A DNA stretch of 64,000 bases from Candidatus Cryptobacteroides intestinigallinarum (GTDB lineage: Bacteria; Bacteroidota; Bacteroidia; Bacteroidales; UBA932), in contig JADIMK010000068.1 in NCBI GenBank assembly GCA_017694785.1, forward strand, positions 1-64,000, in the 5' to 3' direction. This document shows, in pieces, positions 26,976-35,581 of the stretch; positions within the stretch are counted from its first letter, which is position 1; the number at the start of each line of letters is the position of its first letter. The notes beneath the pieces are model-generated. The model ran no database searches, was not told the DNA's origin, and saw only the letters and a program-made list of their open reading frames with translations. The position numbers and the translations under genes were made by a program.

Positions 26976-27036
26976 AATATTATGATATTAAATAGTTTCT
27001 TGTCTTAATATGATCGGCACAACAAGTACCGGCCTG

Positions 27037-27044
27037 CAAAAATA
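27037..27044 (-). promoter_or_regulatory. -7 box of glyS
   Basis: Minus strand TATTTTTG, 61 bases before the glyS ATG. The -33 element is unclear. Confidence 0.42.
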
Positions 27045-27071
27045 GAAAATTAGCTGTGTTTACGGAAATCA

Positions 27072-27539
27072 TCAATAAAAAATATCGGCAAATTCCGAAA
27101 CCAGTCCATCATCAGCTATCTCCCTGAGAGGCACCATCACAAAATCCCTTTCCTTTATCCTGTGGTGAGGAACGATGAGATCAGACTCATTTATCCTCTC
27201 AAAGCCATAGAAAAGTATATCTATGTCAATCAGCCGCGAGCGGTATATCCTTTTTCCGTCCTCATCATATTCAGGAGCATGACATTCCCTTCCGAGACGG
27301 GACTCTATGTCCTTGCATATCTTAAGTATCTGCCTGCAAGGAAGATCCAGGCAGTAGACAACTGCACAGTTGAGGAACTTGTCTTCAGACTCGAACTTCC
27401 ACGGATCCGTCTCCACAAATGACGACAGACGCAGATATTTGCTGCCGAAGGCCTCATTCATCATTCCGATGGCATCCTCTATATTCTGCCGCCTGTTCCC
27501 GATATTCGCCCCCAATGAAAAATATACGTCCCTGTCCAT
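27072..27539 (-). CDS. folK: 2-amino-4-hydroxy-6-hydroxymethyldihydropteridine pyrophosphokinase
   Basis: HPPK, which transfers pyrophosphate from ATP to 6-hydroxymethyl-7,8-dihydropterin in folate synthesis (155 aa). Seen: the opening SLGANIGNRRQNIEDAI, SSFVETDPW, FLNCAVVYCLDLP, and the signature SRLIDIDILFYG with the metal Asp pair, then LIVPHHRIKERDFVMVPL. Start at ATG 27539 chosen; an ATG five codons earlier (27554) overlaps the sufT stop. Last gene of the sufS-sufE-sufT-folK run. Confidence 0.93.
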   Translation of the reverse strand: MDRDVYFSLGANIGNRRQNIEDAIGMMNEAFGSKYLRLSSFVETDPWKFESEDKFLNCAVVYCLDLPCRQILKICKDIESRLGRECHAPEYDEDGKRIYRSRLIDIDILFYGFERINESDLIVPHHRIKERDFVMVPLREIADDGLVSEFADIFY

Positions 27540-27546
27540 GGCCGTA

Positions 27547-28008
27547 CTATTCATCAGAATCAAGTCCGAGCTCGACAAGGGCCTCTTCAGACATCCTGCT
27601 CTTGTCCCAGACAGGTTCAAACACCAGTTCTATCTTTGCACTCACTACTCCGGGGACATCCTCCACTGCTGCCTTGACGGCATCAACCACATAATCTGCC
27701 ATAGGGCAGTTCGGTGCAGTCAGTGTCATCTGTATGTAGACATTGTGTCCTTCGTCAACCTTGAGTTCATATACAAGTCCGAGATCATATATGTTGACCG
27801 GAATCTCCGGGTCATATACCTGCCTCAGAGCCATGATTATATCTCTTTCCAGAGCCATCGTATCCTCCTTTTTCTTTTCATTTTTGCCGTTAAGGACATT
27901 TCCACGTCCTTCTCCTGTGCCGCCACCTCCACATTCAGCAGCAGCCGTAAGCTCTTTCTTTTCCTCGCTGTCTTTCTTATGTCCGAACCACCACATATCC
28001 AGCATCAT
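27547..28008 (-). CDS. sufT: SufT/MIP18-family Fe-S maturation factor
   Basis: DUF59-domain protein (153 aa) that assists Fe-S cluster transfer to target proteins. The DUF59 core is residues about 50-150: IIMALRQVYDPEIPVNIYDL, YIQMTLTAPNCPMADYV with the conserved Cys, and IELVFEPVWDKSRMSEEAL. The first 50 residues are an unusual Lys/Glu- and Gly-rich lead with ECGGGG; an internal ATG at the core (MALERDI) is an alternative start. It follows sufE by 6 bases, which supports the Fe-S role. Confidence 0.88.
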   Translation of the reverse strand: MMLDMWWFGHKKDSEEKKELTAAAECGGGGTGEGRGNVLNGKNEKKKEDTMALERDIIMALRQVYDPEIPVNIYDLGLVYELKVDEGHNVYIQMTLTAPNCPMADYVVDAVKAAVEDVPGVVSAKIELVFEPVWDKSRMSEEALVELGLDSDE

Positions 28009-28014
28009 CTGATC

Positions 28015-28443
28015 CTAAAGGTTCTCGCGCGAGATTTCCCTGATCTTCTCTATCATGGACACAAGTCCGTTTGCTCTTGTAGGAGAAAGATTCTCCCTGA
28101 GCCCGATCCTGTCCACAACAGAAAAATCCGATCCTAGTATCTCTTCCGGAGTCCTGCCGGAATAGATCTTTATAAGGAGCGAGATGATACCTTTTGTTAT
28201 GATGGCATCACTGTCCGCATTGAAGAAAATCCGTCCGTCTTTGATGCTATAATCAAGCCATACTCTTGATTGACAGCCTTTTATAAGATGTTCATCTGTT
28301 TTGTCTGATTCAGGATAGTCTCCAAGTGACTTTCCAAGTTCGATGAGATACTCGTATTTATCAAGCCATTCATCAAACATAGAAAATTCATCAACTACCT
28401 CATTTTCAACCTCTTTCAAAGACTTTTCCATATCTGTGCACAT
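28015..28443 (-). CDS. sufE: sulfur acceptor protein SufE
   Basis: Takes persulfide sulfur from SufS and hands it to the SufBCD scaffold (142 aa). Key motif HLIKGCQSRVWLDY carries the sulfur-accepting Cys; SDAIITKGIISLLIKIYSG and the C-terminal GLRENLSPTRANGL segment are typical. A TTG in frame at 28464, overlapping sufS, would add seven residues; ATG at 28443 preferred. Adjacent to sufS, its partner. Confidence 0.94.
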   Translation of the reverse strand: MCTDMEKSLKEVENEVVDEFSMFDEWLDKYEYLIELGKSLGDYPESDKTDEHLIKGCQSRVWLDYSIKDGRIFFNADSDAIITKGIISLLIKIYSGRTPEEILGSDFSVVDRIGLRENLSPTRANGLVSMIEKIREISRENL

Positions 28444-28456
28444 TAAATCCAATCTT

Positions 28457-29683
28457 TTACGCAAGCATTGCGATCGCCTTGTCCAGACTGCTTATAAAAT
28501 ACCTTGCCTCCTCCATGGTATTGTATGGAGCCAGGGATGCCCTGAGCATTCCAGTCACACCGAACCTGTCCATAAGAGGCTCTGCGCACATCTGTCCGGA
28601 ACGTACTGCCACTCCCATCTTGTCAAGAATCAGAGCCAGATCCTCATGATGAACCCCATCTACTGAAAACGAAAACAGAGGTATCTTCTCTTCAGCAGAA
28701 GAAGGGACACCATAGAGCCTGATTCTCTTGTCTGAAAGAAGGGCATCAAGCAGATAATCCCTTACGGAATCAGAATAAACTCTCGACTCCTCATCTTCCA
28801 GAAGACTCTCTGCAAGCTCAAGCGCAGGCTTCAGCGTAGCAGCTCCGGCTATATTCTGTGTACCGGCTTCAAACTTGAGAGGGACAGGAGCATAAGTGGT
28901 ACCGGTAAAACGTACAGTTCCGACCATCTCTCCTCCACCCATATAAGGCGGCATCCTGTCCAGAAGATCTTTCTTGCCGTATAGTACTCCAGTTCCTGTA
29001 GCAGCATATATCTTATGTCCGGAAAAGGCATAGAAATCACAGTCCAGATCCTGGACATCAACCCTTGAATGTACAATTCCCTGTGCTCCGTCGACAAGGA
29101 CTGGAACATTCTTCCCATGGCAGATCGATACTATCTCCTTGACGGGATTGACAATCCCTAGGACATTGGAAATATGAGTCACTGCCACGATCCTGGTCTT
29201 TTCTGTAATCAGACCTGCAAGTTCCGACACCTTGAGATGTCCAGAATCGTCTACAGGGAGCACTTTCAGCACCGCTCCTTTCCTCTGGCACATCATCTGC
29301 CACGGCACAATATCGGAATGGTGCTCAGCTTCCGAAACAATCACCTCGTCTCCCTCAGATACGAAAGCCTCTCCGAAAGAAAATGCCACAAGATTTATCG
29401 AAGCTGTAACTCCCGATGTAAATATTATATTGCTTTTGTCAGGCGCGTTGATAAAGCGGGCCACTGTCTCCCTTGCCTTCTCGTAGGCATCGGTTGCCTC
29501 TTCGGCAAGCAGGTGCACAGCCCTATGGATATTGGCATTGCACTCCGTAGTCATCCTGTTCCATTCCTTCATCACAGAATCAGGCCTCTGGACTGTAGCA
29601 GCATTGTCTAAATAGACAAGCGGCTTTCCATAGACCTTTCTGTCAAGGGCCGGGAACTTTTTTCTTATATCATAAACATCCAT
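28457..29683 (-). CDS. sufS: cysteine desulfurase SufS
   Basis: PLP enzyme (group II, 408 aa) that converts cysteine to alanine and donates persulfide for Fe-S clusters. Seen: VYLDNAATVQRPDSV, EAEHHSDIVPWQMM, VLVDGAQGIVH (PLP Asp/Gln), the Schiff-base Lys in YAFSGHKIYAATGTG, and the catalytic Cys in VRSGQMCAEP, a variant of the usual RxGHHCA. First gene of the sufS-sufE-sufT-folK operon; sufBCD are not in the window. Confidence 0.95.
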   Translation of the reverse strand: MDVYDIRKKFPALDRKVYGKPLVYLDNAATVQRPDSVMKEWNRMTTECNANIHRAVHLLAEEATDAYEKARETVARFINAPDKSNIIFTSGVTASINLVAFSFGEAFVSEGDEVIVSEAEHHSDIVPWQMMCQRKGAVLKVLPVDDSGHLKVSELAGLITEKTRIVAVTHISNVLGIVNPVKEIVSICHGKNVPVLVDGAQGIVHSRVDVQDLDCDFYAFSGHKIYAATGTGVLYGKKDLLDRMPPYMGGGEMVGTVRFTGTTYAPVPLKFEAGTQNIAGAATLKPALELAESLLEDEESRVYSDSVRDYLLDALLSDKRIRLYGVPSSAEEKIPLFSFSVDGVHHEDLALILDKMGVAVRSGQMCAEPLMDRFGVTGMLRASLAPYNTMEEARYFISSLDKAIAMLA

Positions 29684-29702
29684 AATCAGTCATTTAAGCC
29701 GA

Positions 29703-29710
29703 CAAATTTA
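29703..29710 (-). promoter_or_regulatory. -7 box of the suf operon
   Basis: Minus strand TAAATTTG, 19 bases before the sufS ATG. The -33 element is not obvious. Confidence 0.5.
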
Positions 29711-29753
29711 GCAAAAACAACAATCAGTTGACATCAGCATAGATGTTTTTTGA

Positions 29754-29761
29754 TATTTTTG
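29754..29761 (+). promoter_or_regulatory. -7 box of ruvA
   Basis: TATTTTTG, with TTGA about 22 bases upstream; gives a ruvA leader of about 130 bases. The leader ends in an AAGGAG Shine-Dalgarno (29885-29890) before the ATG at 29895, uncommon in this phylum. Confidence 0.42.
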
Positions 29762-29894
29762 CAGATAAGCATGAACCTTGACAGACAATGAATGAAGCCA
29801 GGACAAAGAATGCATGGAGCCCGTACAGAGAATTGTCCGGAAAAATATGGAACAATGATAATTTCATACAACAACAATAGAAAAAGGAGCGGAA

Positions 29895-30482
29895 ATGATT
29901 GAATATATCAAGGGTGAACTTGTTGAAATAACTCCAGCCGATGCAACTGTTGAGTGCAACGGAATAGGATACCATATCCTGATCTCGCTACAGACATTTT
30001 CACAGCTCGAAAAACAGACTGATGTCAAAGTCTACATCCATCATTACCTAAGGGAAGACGAAGAGTTATATTATGGATTTGCCACAAAGGAAGAGCGCGA
30101 ACTGTTCAGACTTCTGATAGGAGTATCAGGAATAGGAGCAGCCACAGCCAGGATGATGCTCTCCTCCCTATCGTCAGAAGAAATACGGAATGCAATCATA
30201 GCTGAAGACATCAACAGGATAAAGAGCATAAAAGGAATAGGACTGAAAAGCGCGCAAAGACTTATACTGGAACTGAAGGACAAGATTGTCAAAGGTACAG
30301 GGAGCGAAGCAAGCGCAATATTCAGCACAAAGAACAATGCGGTGGCAGAAGAAGCTGTCACAGCCCTTGTCCTCCTCGGATTTACGAAGGCCAATGTAAA
30401 CAAAGCGGTATCGTCTGTAATGAAAGACAATCCTGATGCAAACATTGAGTCTGTGATAAAACTGGCTCTTAAGAAACTATAG
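29895..30482 (+). CDS. ruvA: Holliday junction helicase subunit RuvA
   Basis: Tetrameric junction-binding protein that loads RuvB (195 aa). N-terminal OB fold (MIEYIKGELVEITPADATVE), the acidic pin region, two helix-hairpin-helix motifs (LLIGVSGIGAATARMML and IKSIKGIGLKSAQRLILEL) and the C-terminal RuvB-binding domain (AVTALVLLGFTKANVNKAV). ruvB lies 9 kb away on the other strand and is not in operon with it. Confidence 0.95.
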   Translation: MIEYIKGELVEITPADATVECNGIGYHILISLQTFSQLEKQTDVKVYIHHYLREDEELYYGFATKEERELFRLLIGVSGIGAATARMMLSSLSSEEIRNAIIAEDINRIKSIKGIGLKSAQRLILELKDKIVKGTGSEASAIFSTKNNAVAEEAVTALVLLGFTKANVNKAVSSVMKDNPDANIESVIKLALKKL

Positions 30483-30500
30483 ACAATTATCAATAATAAA

Positions 30501-30516
30501 TGTTCCACGTGGAACA
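30501..30516. other. parS centromere site 1 (candidate)
   Basis: Perfect 16-bp palindrome TGTTCCACGTGGAACA in the gap between ruvA and the small membrane gene. It matches the chromosomal ParB-binding consensus TGTTnCACGTGnAACA. A second identical copy is 763 bases to the right. Confidence 0.85.
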
Positions 30517-30530
30517 CATCAACAATAAAT

Positions 30531-30743
30531 ATGGATAACAACAATTCACAAAGAAAAGGGATAAGCCGGATGATCAGGCTTATCATTCCTCTCCTGATAC
30601 TGCTATTTTCCGCAGTATTTCTTTACGTAGGTTATTTTGGAAATGAAGAAAGTACAATGCCTGTATGGAACCAGATAATCTGGTGGGTACTTTTCGCATA
30701 CGGCCTTTTCAGGACAATCACTGTAATCGTAAAGAAAAAATAG
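30531..30743 (+). CDS. small two-helix membrane protein
   Basis: Protein of 70 aa with two hydrophobic segments (MIRLIIPLLILLFSAVFLYV at about 14-33 and IIWWVLFAYGLFRTITVIV at about 49-67) joined by a short acidic loop, and a C-terminal KKK. No family motif recognised. It follows ruvA by 48 bases with parS between, and ends 13 bases before the convergent mnmG stop. Coding status is supported by the start context and the coherent helix pattern. Confidence 0.65.
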   Translation: MDNNNSQRKGISRMIRLIIPLLILLFSAVFLYVGYFGNEESTMPVWNQIIWWVLFAYGLFRTITVIVKKK

Positions 30744-30756
30744 CAAATTCGGGTGT

Positions 30757-32859
30757 CTACCGGCCGAAATACACAAGGAGTACAGAGATATCGGCCGGAG
30801 ACACACCTGATATACGGGAAGCCTGGGCAATAGTGCGAGGAGAATATTTCTTGAGTTTCTGCCTACATTCAATGGAGAGACTTTCTACTTTGTCAAAATC
30901 AAAGTCTTCAGGTATTGCAAGATCTTCAAGCCTCATTATCTTTTCAGCAATCTTTTTCTCGCGATCAATATATCCGTTATATTTTATGGCTATCTCACAA
31001 GAATCTATTATCTCCCTGCTATAATACTCCCCTATCATACTGTCAAGATCAAGATCCTTGATTGCATCAAGCGGGAAATCGCAATTCTTTGCCAACACCA
31101 TCATTGCATCTGAAAAAGCTCCGTACCTATAATTTCTAGCCTCCGCCTCAGCCTGCCTTCCGGCATCTGAAGACAATCTGTCAAAATAGGATTTTTCAGA
31201 ATCATATATTGTCTTCAGCGGAGATTTGAATTCGTTCTCTTTATTGATACCAAACTTTTCATATGTTCCACGTGGAACAATATCCATTACATCTTTCAAA
31301 GAGACCTGTGGTCTCACGACAAGATCAGAAATTTTCTTACGAGAATCAATCTCAGCTGAACCGGCAGAAGAAAGATACGGATTGATCTGTTCAGGGCGCA
31401 ACGATGCAGAAGAAAAGAAATCTTCAAATTTAGATACTGATTCGTATTTTCTCATGGTGTAGTCATAACGGAAACTGTCCGCAAGACCGATCCGGAAAGA
31501 CAGAGGGGTCAGCCTAAGGTCAGCATCATCCTGTCGGAGAAGTATCCTGTACTCTGCTCTCGATGTAAACATACGGTAAGGCTCATCGACTCCTTTGGTA
31601 ATAAGATCATCTATAAGTACACCAATATATGCCTGGTCTCTCTTAAGAATAAAAGGATCTTTGCCACAGACCTTCAGATGAGCATTAATACCAGCCATAA
31701 GTCCCTGAGCTGCAGCCTCTTCATATCCGGTAGTACCGTTTATCTGACCTGCAAAGAAAAGATTTTCAATGGTTTTGAGCTCAAGAGAAGGCCTCAATTG
31801 GGTAGGATCAAAATAATCATATTCTACGGCATATGCAGGCCTGAAAATCTTTACATCTTCCAGACCTTCGATCTGGTGTAGAGCTTCAAGCTGCACCTGA
31901 AGAGGAAGAGATGAAGAGAAGCCCTGAAGATAATATTCATTGGTCGACCGTCCTTCAGGCTCAAGAAAGAGCTGATGGGAATCCTTGTCAGCAAAAGTTC
32001 TGAGCTTGTCCTCTATGCTTGGACAATATCTCGGTCCTATGCCTTTGATCTTGCCAGAGAACAAAGGAGAATCCTTGAATCCTGAACGGAGAGTATCGTG
32101 GACACGTGTGTTGGTATGGAGGACAAAGCAAGGCATCTGCGGAGTTCCATTCTGTACAGTTGAAAGATACGGCAGATACGAAAACTTCTCCGGATGATCG
32201 TCACCAGTCTGAACAGGTAGCTTTGATGTATCGACAGAAGATATGTCTATGCGAGGAGGTGTACCAGTCTTCATCCTTGCGGTAGCAATGCCCATTGAAA
32301 CAAGTCGCGAAGTAAGGCCATAGGATGAAAGCTCCCCTATCCTTCCTCCTTCAAAACTGTTCTGTCCTATGAAAAGCCTGCCGTCAAGGAAGGTTCCGGC
32401 GGTCAGGATAACTGCCTGAGATTTGAATATTGCACCAGTAGTCGTGCAGATGCCCGAAATACGCGAGCCATCAAAAAGAAAATCAGTGGCAGTATCTTGA
32501 TAAATATCTATGTTACAATTAGTTTCAAGCAATTTTCGCCAGTTTAGACTGAAATGGAGTTTATCACATTGAGCGCGAGGACTCCACATGGCAGGCCCCT
32601 TTGAACGGTTAAGCATCCTGAACTGCAGAGTTGATGCATCGGTCACGATGCCGGTATACCCTCCGAGGGCATCGATCTCACGGACGATCTGTCCCTTGGC
32701 AATTCCGCCGACTGCAGGATTGCAGGACATCTGTGCAAAGCGGTTCATATCCATGGTCACCATAAGGACAGAAGAGCCCATCCTAGCAGCAGCCATCGCA
32801 GCTTCGCATCCGGCGTGTCCTCCGCCGACAACAATTACATCATATCTGTCAGAATACAT
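30757..32859 (-). CDS. mnmG: tRNA uridine-5-carboxymethylaminomethyl modification enzyme MnmG, with insertion
   Basis: FAD enzyme (GidA) that, with MnmE, makes cmnm5U34 in tRNA. Seen: Rossmann motif VVGGGHAGCEAA, SCNPAVGGIAKGQIVREIDA, TAGTFLDGRLFIG, GRSTNEYYLQGFSSSLP, and the C-terminal AQASRISGVSPADIS. The product is 700 aa whereas the family is usually 620-640. The extra length is about 80 residues between the RPQVSLKDVMDIVP motif (ending near 528) and EIAIKYNGYIDRE (about 622). The insertion is mixed charged/helical and includes YDSEKSYFDRLSSDAGRQAE. The parS palindrome at 31264-31279 encodes VPRGT exactly at its left edge. Downstream of ybeY, probably co-transcribed. Confidence 0.95.
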   Translation of the reverse strand: MYSDRYDVIVVGGGHAGCEAAMAAARMGSSVLMVTMDMNRFAQMSCNPAVGGIAKGQIVREIDALGGYTGIVTDASTLQFRMLNRSKGPAMWSPRAQCDKLHFSLNWRKLLETNCNIDIYQDTATDFLFDGSRISGICTTTGAIFKSQAVILTAGTFLDGRLFIGQNSFEGGRIGELSSYGLTSRLVSMGIATARMKTGTPPRIDISSVDTSKLPVQTGDDHPEKFSYLPYLSTVQNGTPQMPCFVLHTNTRVHDTLRSGFKDSPLFSGKIKGIGPRYCPSIEDKLRTFADKDSHQLFLEPEGRSTNEYYLQGFSSSLPLQVQLEALHQIEGLEDVKIFRPAYAVEYDYFDPTQLRPSLELKTIENLFFAGQINGTTGYEEAAAQGLMAGINAHLKVCGKDPFILKRDQAYIGVLIDDLITKGVDEPYRMFTSRAEYRILLRQDDADLRLTPLSFRIGLADSFRYDYTMRKYESVSKFEDFFSSASLRPEQINPYLSSAGSAEIDSRKKISDLVVRPQVSLKDVMDIVPRGTYEKFGINKENEFKSPLKTIYDSEKSYFDRLSSDAGRQAEAEARNYRYGAFSDAMMVLAKNCDFPLDAIKDLDLDSMIGEYYSREIIDSCEIAIKYNGYIDREKKIAEKIMRLEDLAIPEDFDFDKVESLSIECRQKLKKYSPRTIAQASRISGVSPADISVLLVYFGR
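31264..31279. other. parS centromere site 2 (candidate, inside mnmG)
   Basis: Second perfect TGTTCCACGTGGAACA, embedded in the mnmG coding sequence where it encodes part of IVPRGTY (residue about 527-532). Being a palindrome it reads the same on both strands. Confidence 0.85.
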
Positions 32860-32955
32860 CAGGCAAAAACAATTTATAGATAAGATTACATGGACCGCAC
32901 ACAGGCAGTCCTGGCAAGGCCATGAAGAAAGTATACAAAAGATAATACTTGAACA

Positions 32956-33375
32956 CTAAAGCAGCTCCCGCAGCGAGAGGTAATAGTTCTCCTTGGAGCG
33001 CATCTCCCGGGTCTGCTCTTCAGTATGGTCATCATATCCGATTATGTGCAGAAGACCATGTACAATGACACGGTTTAGCTCATCATTGAACTCAGTTCCA
33101 TACTCAACAGAATTCTCCTTTACACTGTCAACACTTATGAAGAGATCACCGGAAAGCCTGTCACCCTCTCTATAGTCGAAGGTGATTATGTCCGTGAAGT
33201 AATCATGGCTGAGATACCTCTGATTTATGTCGAGGATATAGTTATCGGAACAGAATATGACAGAAATGTCTCCTATCCTGCATATTTCACTTTCAGCAAC
33301 CAGTTTAAGCCACTTTCTCGTAAGTGTCTTCTGCTTGAATACGAACTTTGTGTCTTCAAAATAGAATGATATCAT
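32956..33375 (-). CDS. ybeY: endoribonuclease YbeY
   Basis: Zinc metallo-RNase for 16S rRNA maturation and ribosome quality control (139 aa). The hallmark HGLLHIIGYDDH gives the three zinc-binding His; YLSHDYFTDIITFDY and LSGDLFISVDSV precede it. Start at ATG 33375 is chosen because a -7 box (33397-33404) lies within the longer frame. mnmG follows after 96 bases. Confidence 0.94.
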   Translation of the reverse strand: MISFYFEDTKFVFKQKTLTRKWLKLVAESEICRIGDISVIFCSDNYILDINQRYLSHDYFTDIITFDYREGDRLSGDLFISVDSVKENSVEYGTEFNDELNRVIVHGLLHIIGYDDHTEEQTREMRSKENYYLSLRELL

Positions 33376-33396
33376 CTGAATCCTAGAAATTTTCCG

Positions 33397-33404
33397 CAAA
33401 TCTA
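33397..33404 (-). promoter_or_regulatory. -7 box of ybeY-mnmG
   Basis: Minus strand TAGATTTG, 21 bases before the ybeY ATG at 33375. Confidence 0.5.
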
Positions 33405-33486
33405 CAACATATAAAGAAAAAATTATGAAATAATAATTATTATTTCTAACTTTACCGGGCAAAATGGAAAATAAAGCACAAGTAAT

Positions 33487-34182
33487 ATGGAAGTTAAGAA
33501 ATCAGAAAAAGCAAGTCTTGAAAACAAGAAGCTGCTGTTTCTAGAAATCGGACTCATCGTGTCGCTTCTGATTGTCTACATGGCTTTCGAGTGGACAACT
33601 TCAGAAAAGCAGACAGTTGATGCCCTGGAGGAAACGCCTCAGCTAGTTGAAACAGAAGAAATGGTTCCGATCACAGAGGAGACCCCTCCACCACCACCTT
33701 CTGCACCTGCAGTACCTGTTCTTTCGGACCAGATCGATATCGTGGACGACGAGATCCAGGTCGATGATAACCTCTTCATGAGACTTGAGGACCAGCCTGA
33801 TATGGGTGTCGAGATCATGGATTACGTAGAATCAGTTGAAGAGGAAGTTGTGGAAGAAGAGGCTATTCCTTTCATGCTCGTTGAGGAGAAACCTTCATTC
33901 ATGGGAGGTGACGCAAATGCCTTCTCAAAATGGGTCAATGAAAGGCTCGTATATCCTGAGATCGCAAAGGAAAACGGAGTACAGGGCAGGGTTACTCTCC
34001 AGTTTACTGTGAATGCAGACGGTACAGTAAGCAATGTCAAAGTCCTCCGTGGCGTAGACCCATCTCTTGACAAAGAGGCAGTCAGGGTGGTTTCGATGTC
34101 TCCTAAGTGGACTCCAGGAAAGCAGAGAGACCGTGCAGTCAAAGTGACTTATACATTCCCTGTTATCTTCCAGCTGAGATAA
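33487..34182 (+). CDS. tonB: TonB energy transducer
   Basis: Links the ExbB/ExbD proton motor to outer-membrane TonB-dependent transporters (231 aa). N-terminal cytoplasmic stub, one membrane helix (LLFLEIGLIVSLLIVYMAF, about 16-34), a periplasmic linker with acidic runs and PPPPPSAPAVPVL, then the C-terminal TonB domain (about 140-231): FSKWVNERLVYPEIAKENGV, GRVTLQFTVNADGTVSNVKV and SPKWTPGKQRDRAVKVTYTF. exbBD are not in the window. A strong terminator follows. Confidence 0.93.
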   Translation: MEVKKSEKASLENKKLLFLEIGLIVSLLIVYMAFEWTTSEKQTVDALEETPQLVETEEMVPITEETPPPPPSAPAVPVLSDQIDIVDDEIQVDDNLFMRLEDQPDMGVEIMDYVESVEEEVVEEEAIPFMLVEEKPSFMGGDANAFSKWVNERLVYPEIAKENGVQGRVTLQFTVNADGTVSNVKVLRGVDPSLDKEAVRVVSMSPKWTPGKQRDRAVKVTYTFPVIFQLR

Positions 34183-34215
34183 CCAGAACTCAGGAAAGAC
34201 AGCAATGAAAATATC

Positions 34216-34253
34216 GATGGTGACCGGAAGAAGTTTTGGTCACCATCTTTTTT
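34216..34253 (+). terminator. terminator of tonB
   Basis: Perfect 10-bp inverted repeat GATGGTGACC (34216-34225) / GGTCACCATC (34238-34247), then six Ts. Confidence 0.92.
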
Positions 34254-34287
34254 AAGTATAGCCCCGATTGAAAACAAATATTTCCCT

Positions 34288-35469
34288 ATGGCAGAAGAGA
34301 AATACAGAGAAAAAGCGATTTTTGTAGGCGTCATAAAACAGAATGACAACGAAAGACAGGTACTTGAATACCTGGACGAACTTCAGTTTCTTGCTGAGAC
34401 AGCGGGAGCTGAAGGAACACGCAGATTCATTCAGAAAGTTGACAAGCCTGACCCAAGAAGCTACATAAGAAGTGGAAAACTTGAGGAAATAAAGCAGTAC
34501 ATCGAAGAAAACGAGACTGATGTTGTCATTTTTGATGACGAGCTGACCCCTACCCAGCTGAGGAACATAGAGAGAGAACTCAACTGCAGGATACTTGACA
34601 GGACAAATCTGATACTTGACATCTTCGCACAGAGAGCGAAGACAGCCTATGCCAAGACACAGGTTGAACTTGCACAATATCAATACCTGCTTCCAAGGCT
34701 TACAAGGATGTGGACCCACCTTGAAAGACAGAAAGGAGGAATCGGAATGAGGGGTCCTGGAGAGACTCAGATAGAGACAGACCGCAGGATCATCCAGGAC
34801 AAGATTGCAAAACTGAAGGAACAGCTTAAAAAGATAGACAGGCAGATGGCCTCACAGAGAGGCAACAGGGGTTCTCTGGTAAGAATCTCACTTGTAGGAT
34901 ACACAAATGTAGGGAAGAGCACACTGATGAACCTGCTTGCAAAAAGTGACGTATTTGCTGAAAACAAGCTGTTTGCGACACTTGACACTACAGTGAGGAA
35001 AGTTGTCATAGAAAATGTGCCTTTTCTCCTCAGCGATACAGTAGGATTCATAAGAAAACTTCCTACACAGCTTGTTGAAGCATTCAAAAGCACTCTTGAT
35101 GAAGTCAGAGAAGCTGACATACTTATGCATGTAGTTGACATATCACACCCTAACTTCGAAGAGCAGATGCAGGTAGTCACACAGACACTCAAGGAAATAA
35201 ACGCGTCAAACAAGCCCGTATTCGTCGTATTCAACAAGATAGATGCATACAGATATGAAGAGTACGACGAGTTCTCCCTAGAGCCTAAAAAGGCCGAAAA
35301 CTACACTCTTGATGAGTTCAAGAAAAGCTGGATAGCAAAAGAAAATACTCCATGTATCTTCATATCCGCAAAAGACAGGATAGGGATAGACAAACTCAGA
35401 GCCGACCTGTACAAGATGGTCGCTGAAATACACGCAGGACGATATCCGTTCAACAATTTCCTCTGGTAA
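34288..35469 (+). CDS. hflX: GTPase HflX
   Basis: Ribosome-splitting GTPase active under stress (393 aa). N-terminal HflX domain (LEYLDELQFLAETAGAEGT, DRTNLILDIFAQRAKTAYAK) with the conserved GIGMRGPGETQIETDRR. G domain: G1 GYTNVGKSTLMN, G3 DTVGFI, G4 NKID, G5 ISAKD. A 66-residue C-terminal end matches family length. It sits alone between the tonB terminator and the convergent sdh operon. Confidence 0.96.
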   Translation: MAEEKYREKAIFVGVIKQNDNERQVLEYLDELQFLAETAGAEGTRRFIQKVDKPDPRSYIRSGKLEEIKQYIEENETDVVIFDDELTPTQLRNIERELNCRILDRTNLILDIFAQRAKTAYAKTQVELAQYQYLLPRLTRMWTHLERQKGGIGMRGPGETQIETDRRIIQDKIAKLKEQLKKIDRQMASQRGNRGSLVRISLVGYTNVGKSTLMNLLAKSDVFAENKLFATLDTTVRKVVIENVPFLLSDTVGFIRKLPTQLVEAFKSTLDEVREADILMHVVDISHPNFEEQMQVVTQTLKEINASNKPVFVVFNKIDAYRYEEYDEFSLEPKKAENYTLDEFKKSWIAKENTPCIFISAKDRIGIDKLRADLYKMVAEIHAGRYPFNNFLW

Positions 35470-35525
35470 AACAGCATATTGCTTGCAGAAAACTGAAAAC
35501 AGTTGACTTCAAGCAAAAAAGAGAT

Positions 35526-35558
35526 AAAAAAAGAAGCTGACCGAATGGCCAGCTTCTT
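35526..35558 (-). terminator. terminator of the sdhAB operon
   Basis: Inverted repeat 35531-35542 / 35547-35558 (AAGAAGCTGACC with one mismatch, GAAT loop). On the minus strand it is followed by a T7 run. Confidence 0.88.
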
Positions 35559-35581
35559 CTGTCATAATAGAATATCAGATA

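Noticed and set aside
29788..29880. 30-codon ORF just upstream of ruvA
   Set aside because: Ends 14 bases before ruvA and opens with ATG, but composition and lack of any recognisable motif do not separate it from chance; not annotated as a gene.
32102..32112. Third CACGTG core inside mnmG
   Set aside because: Only the 6-bp core matches; flanks do not complete the 16-bp parS palindrome.
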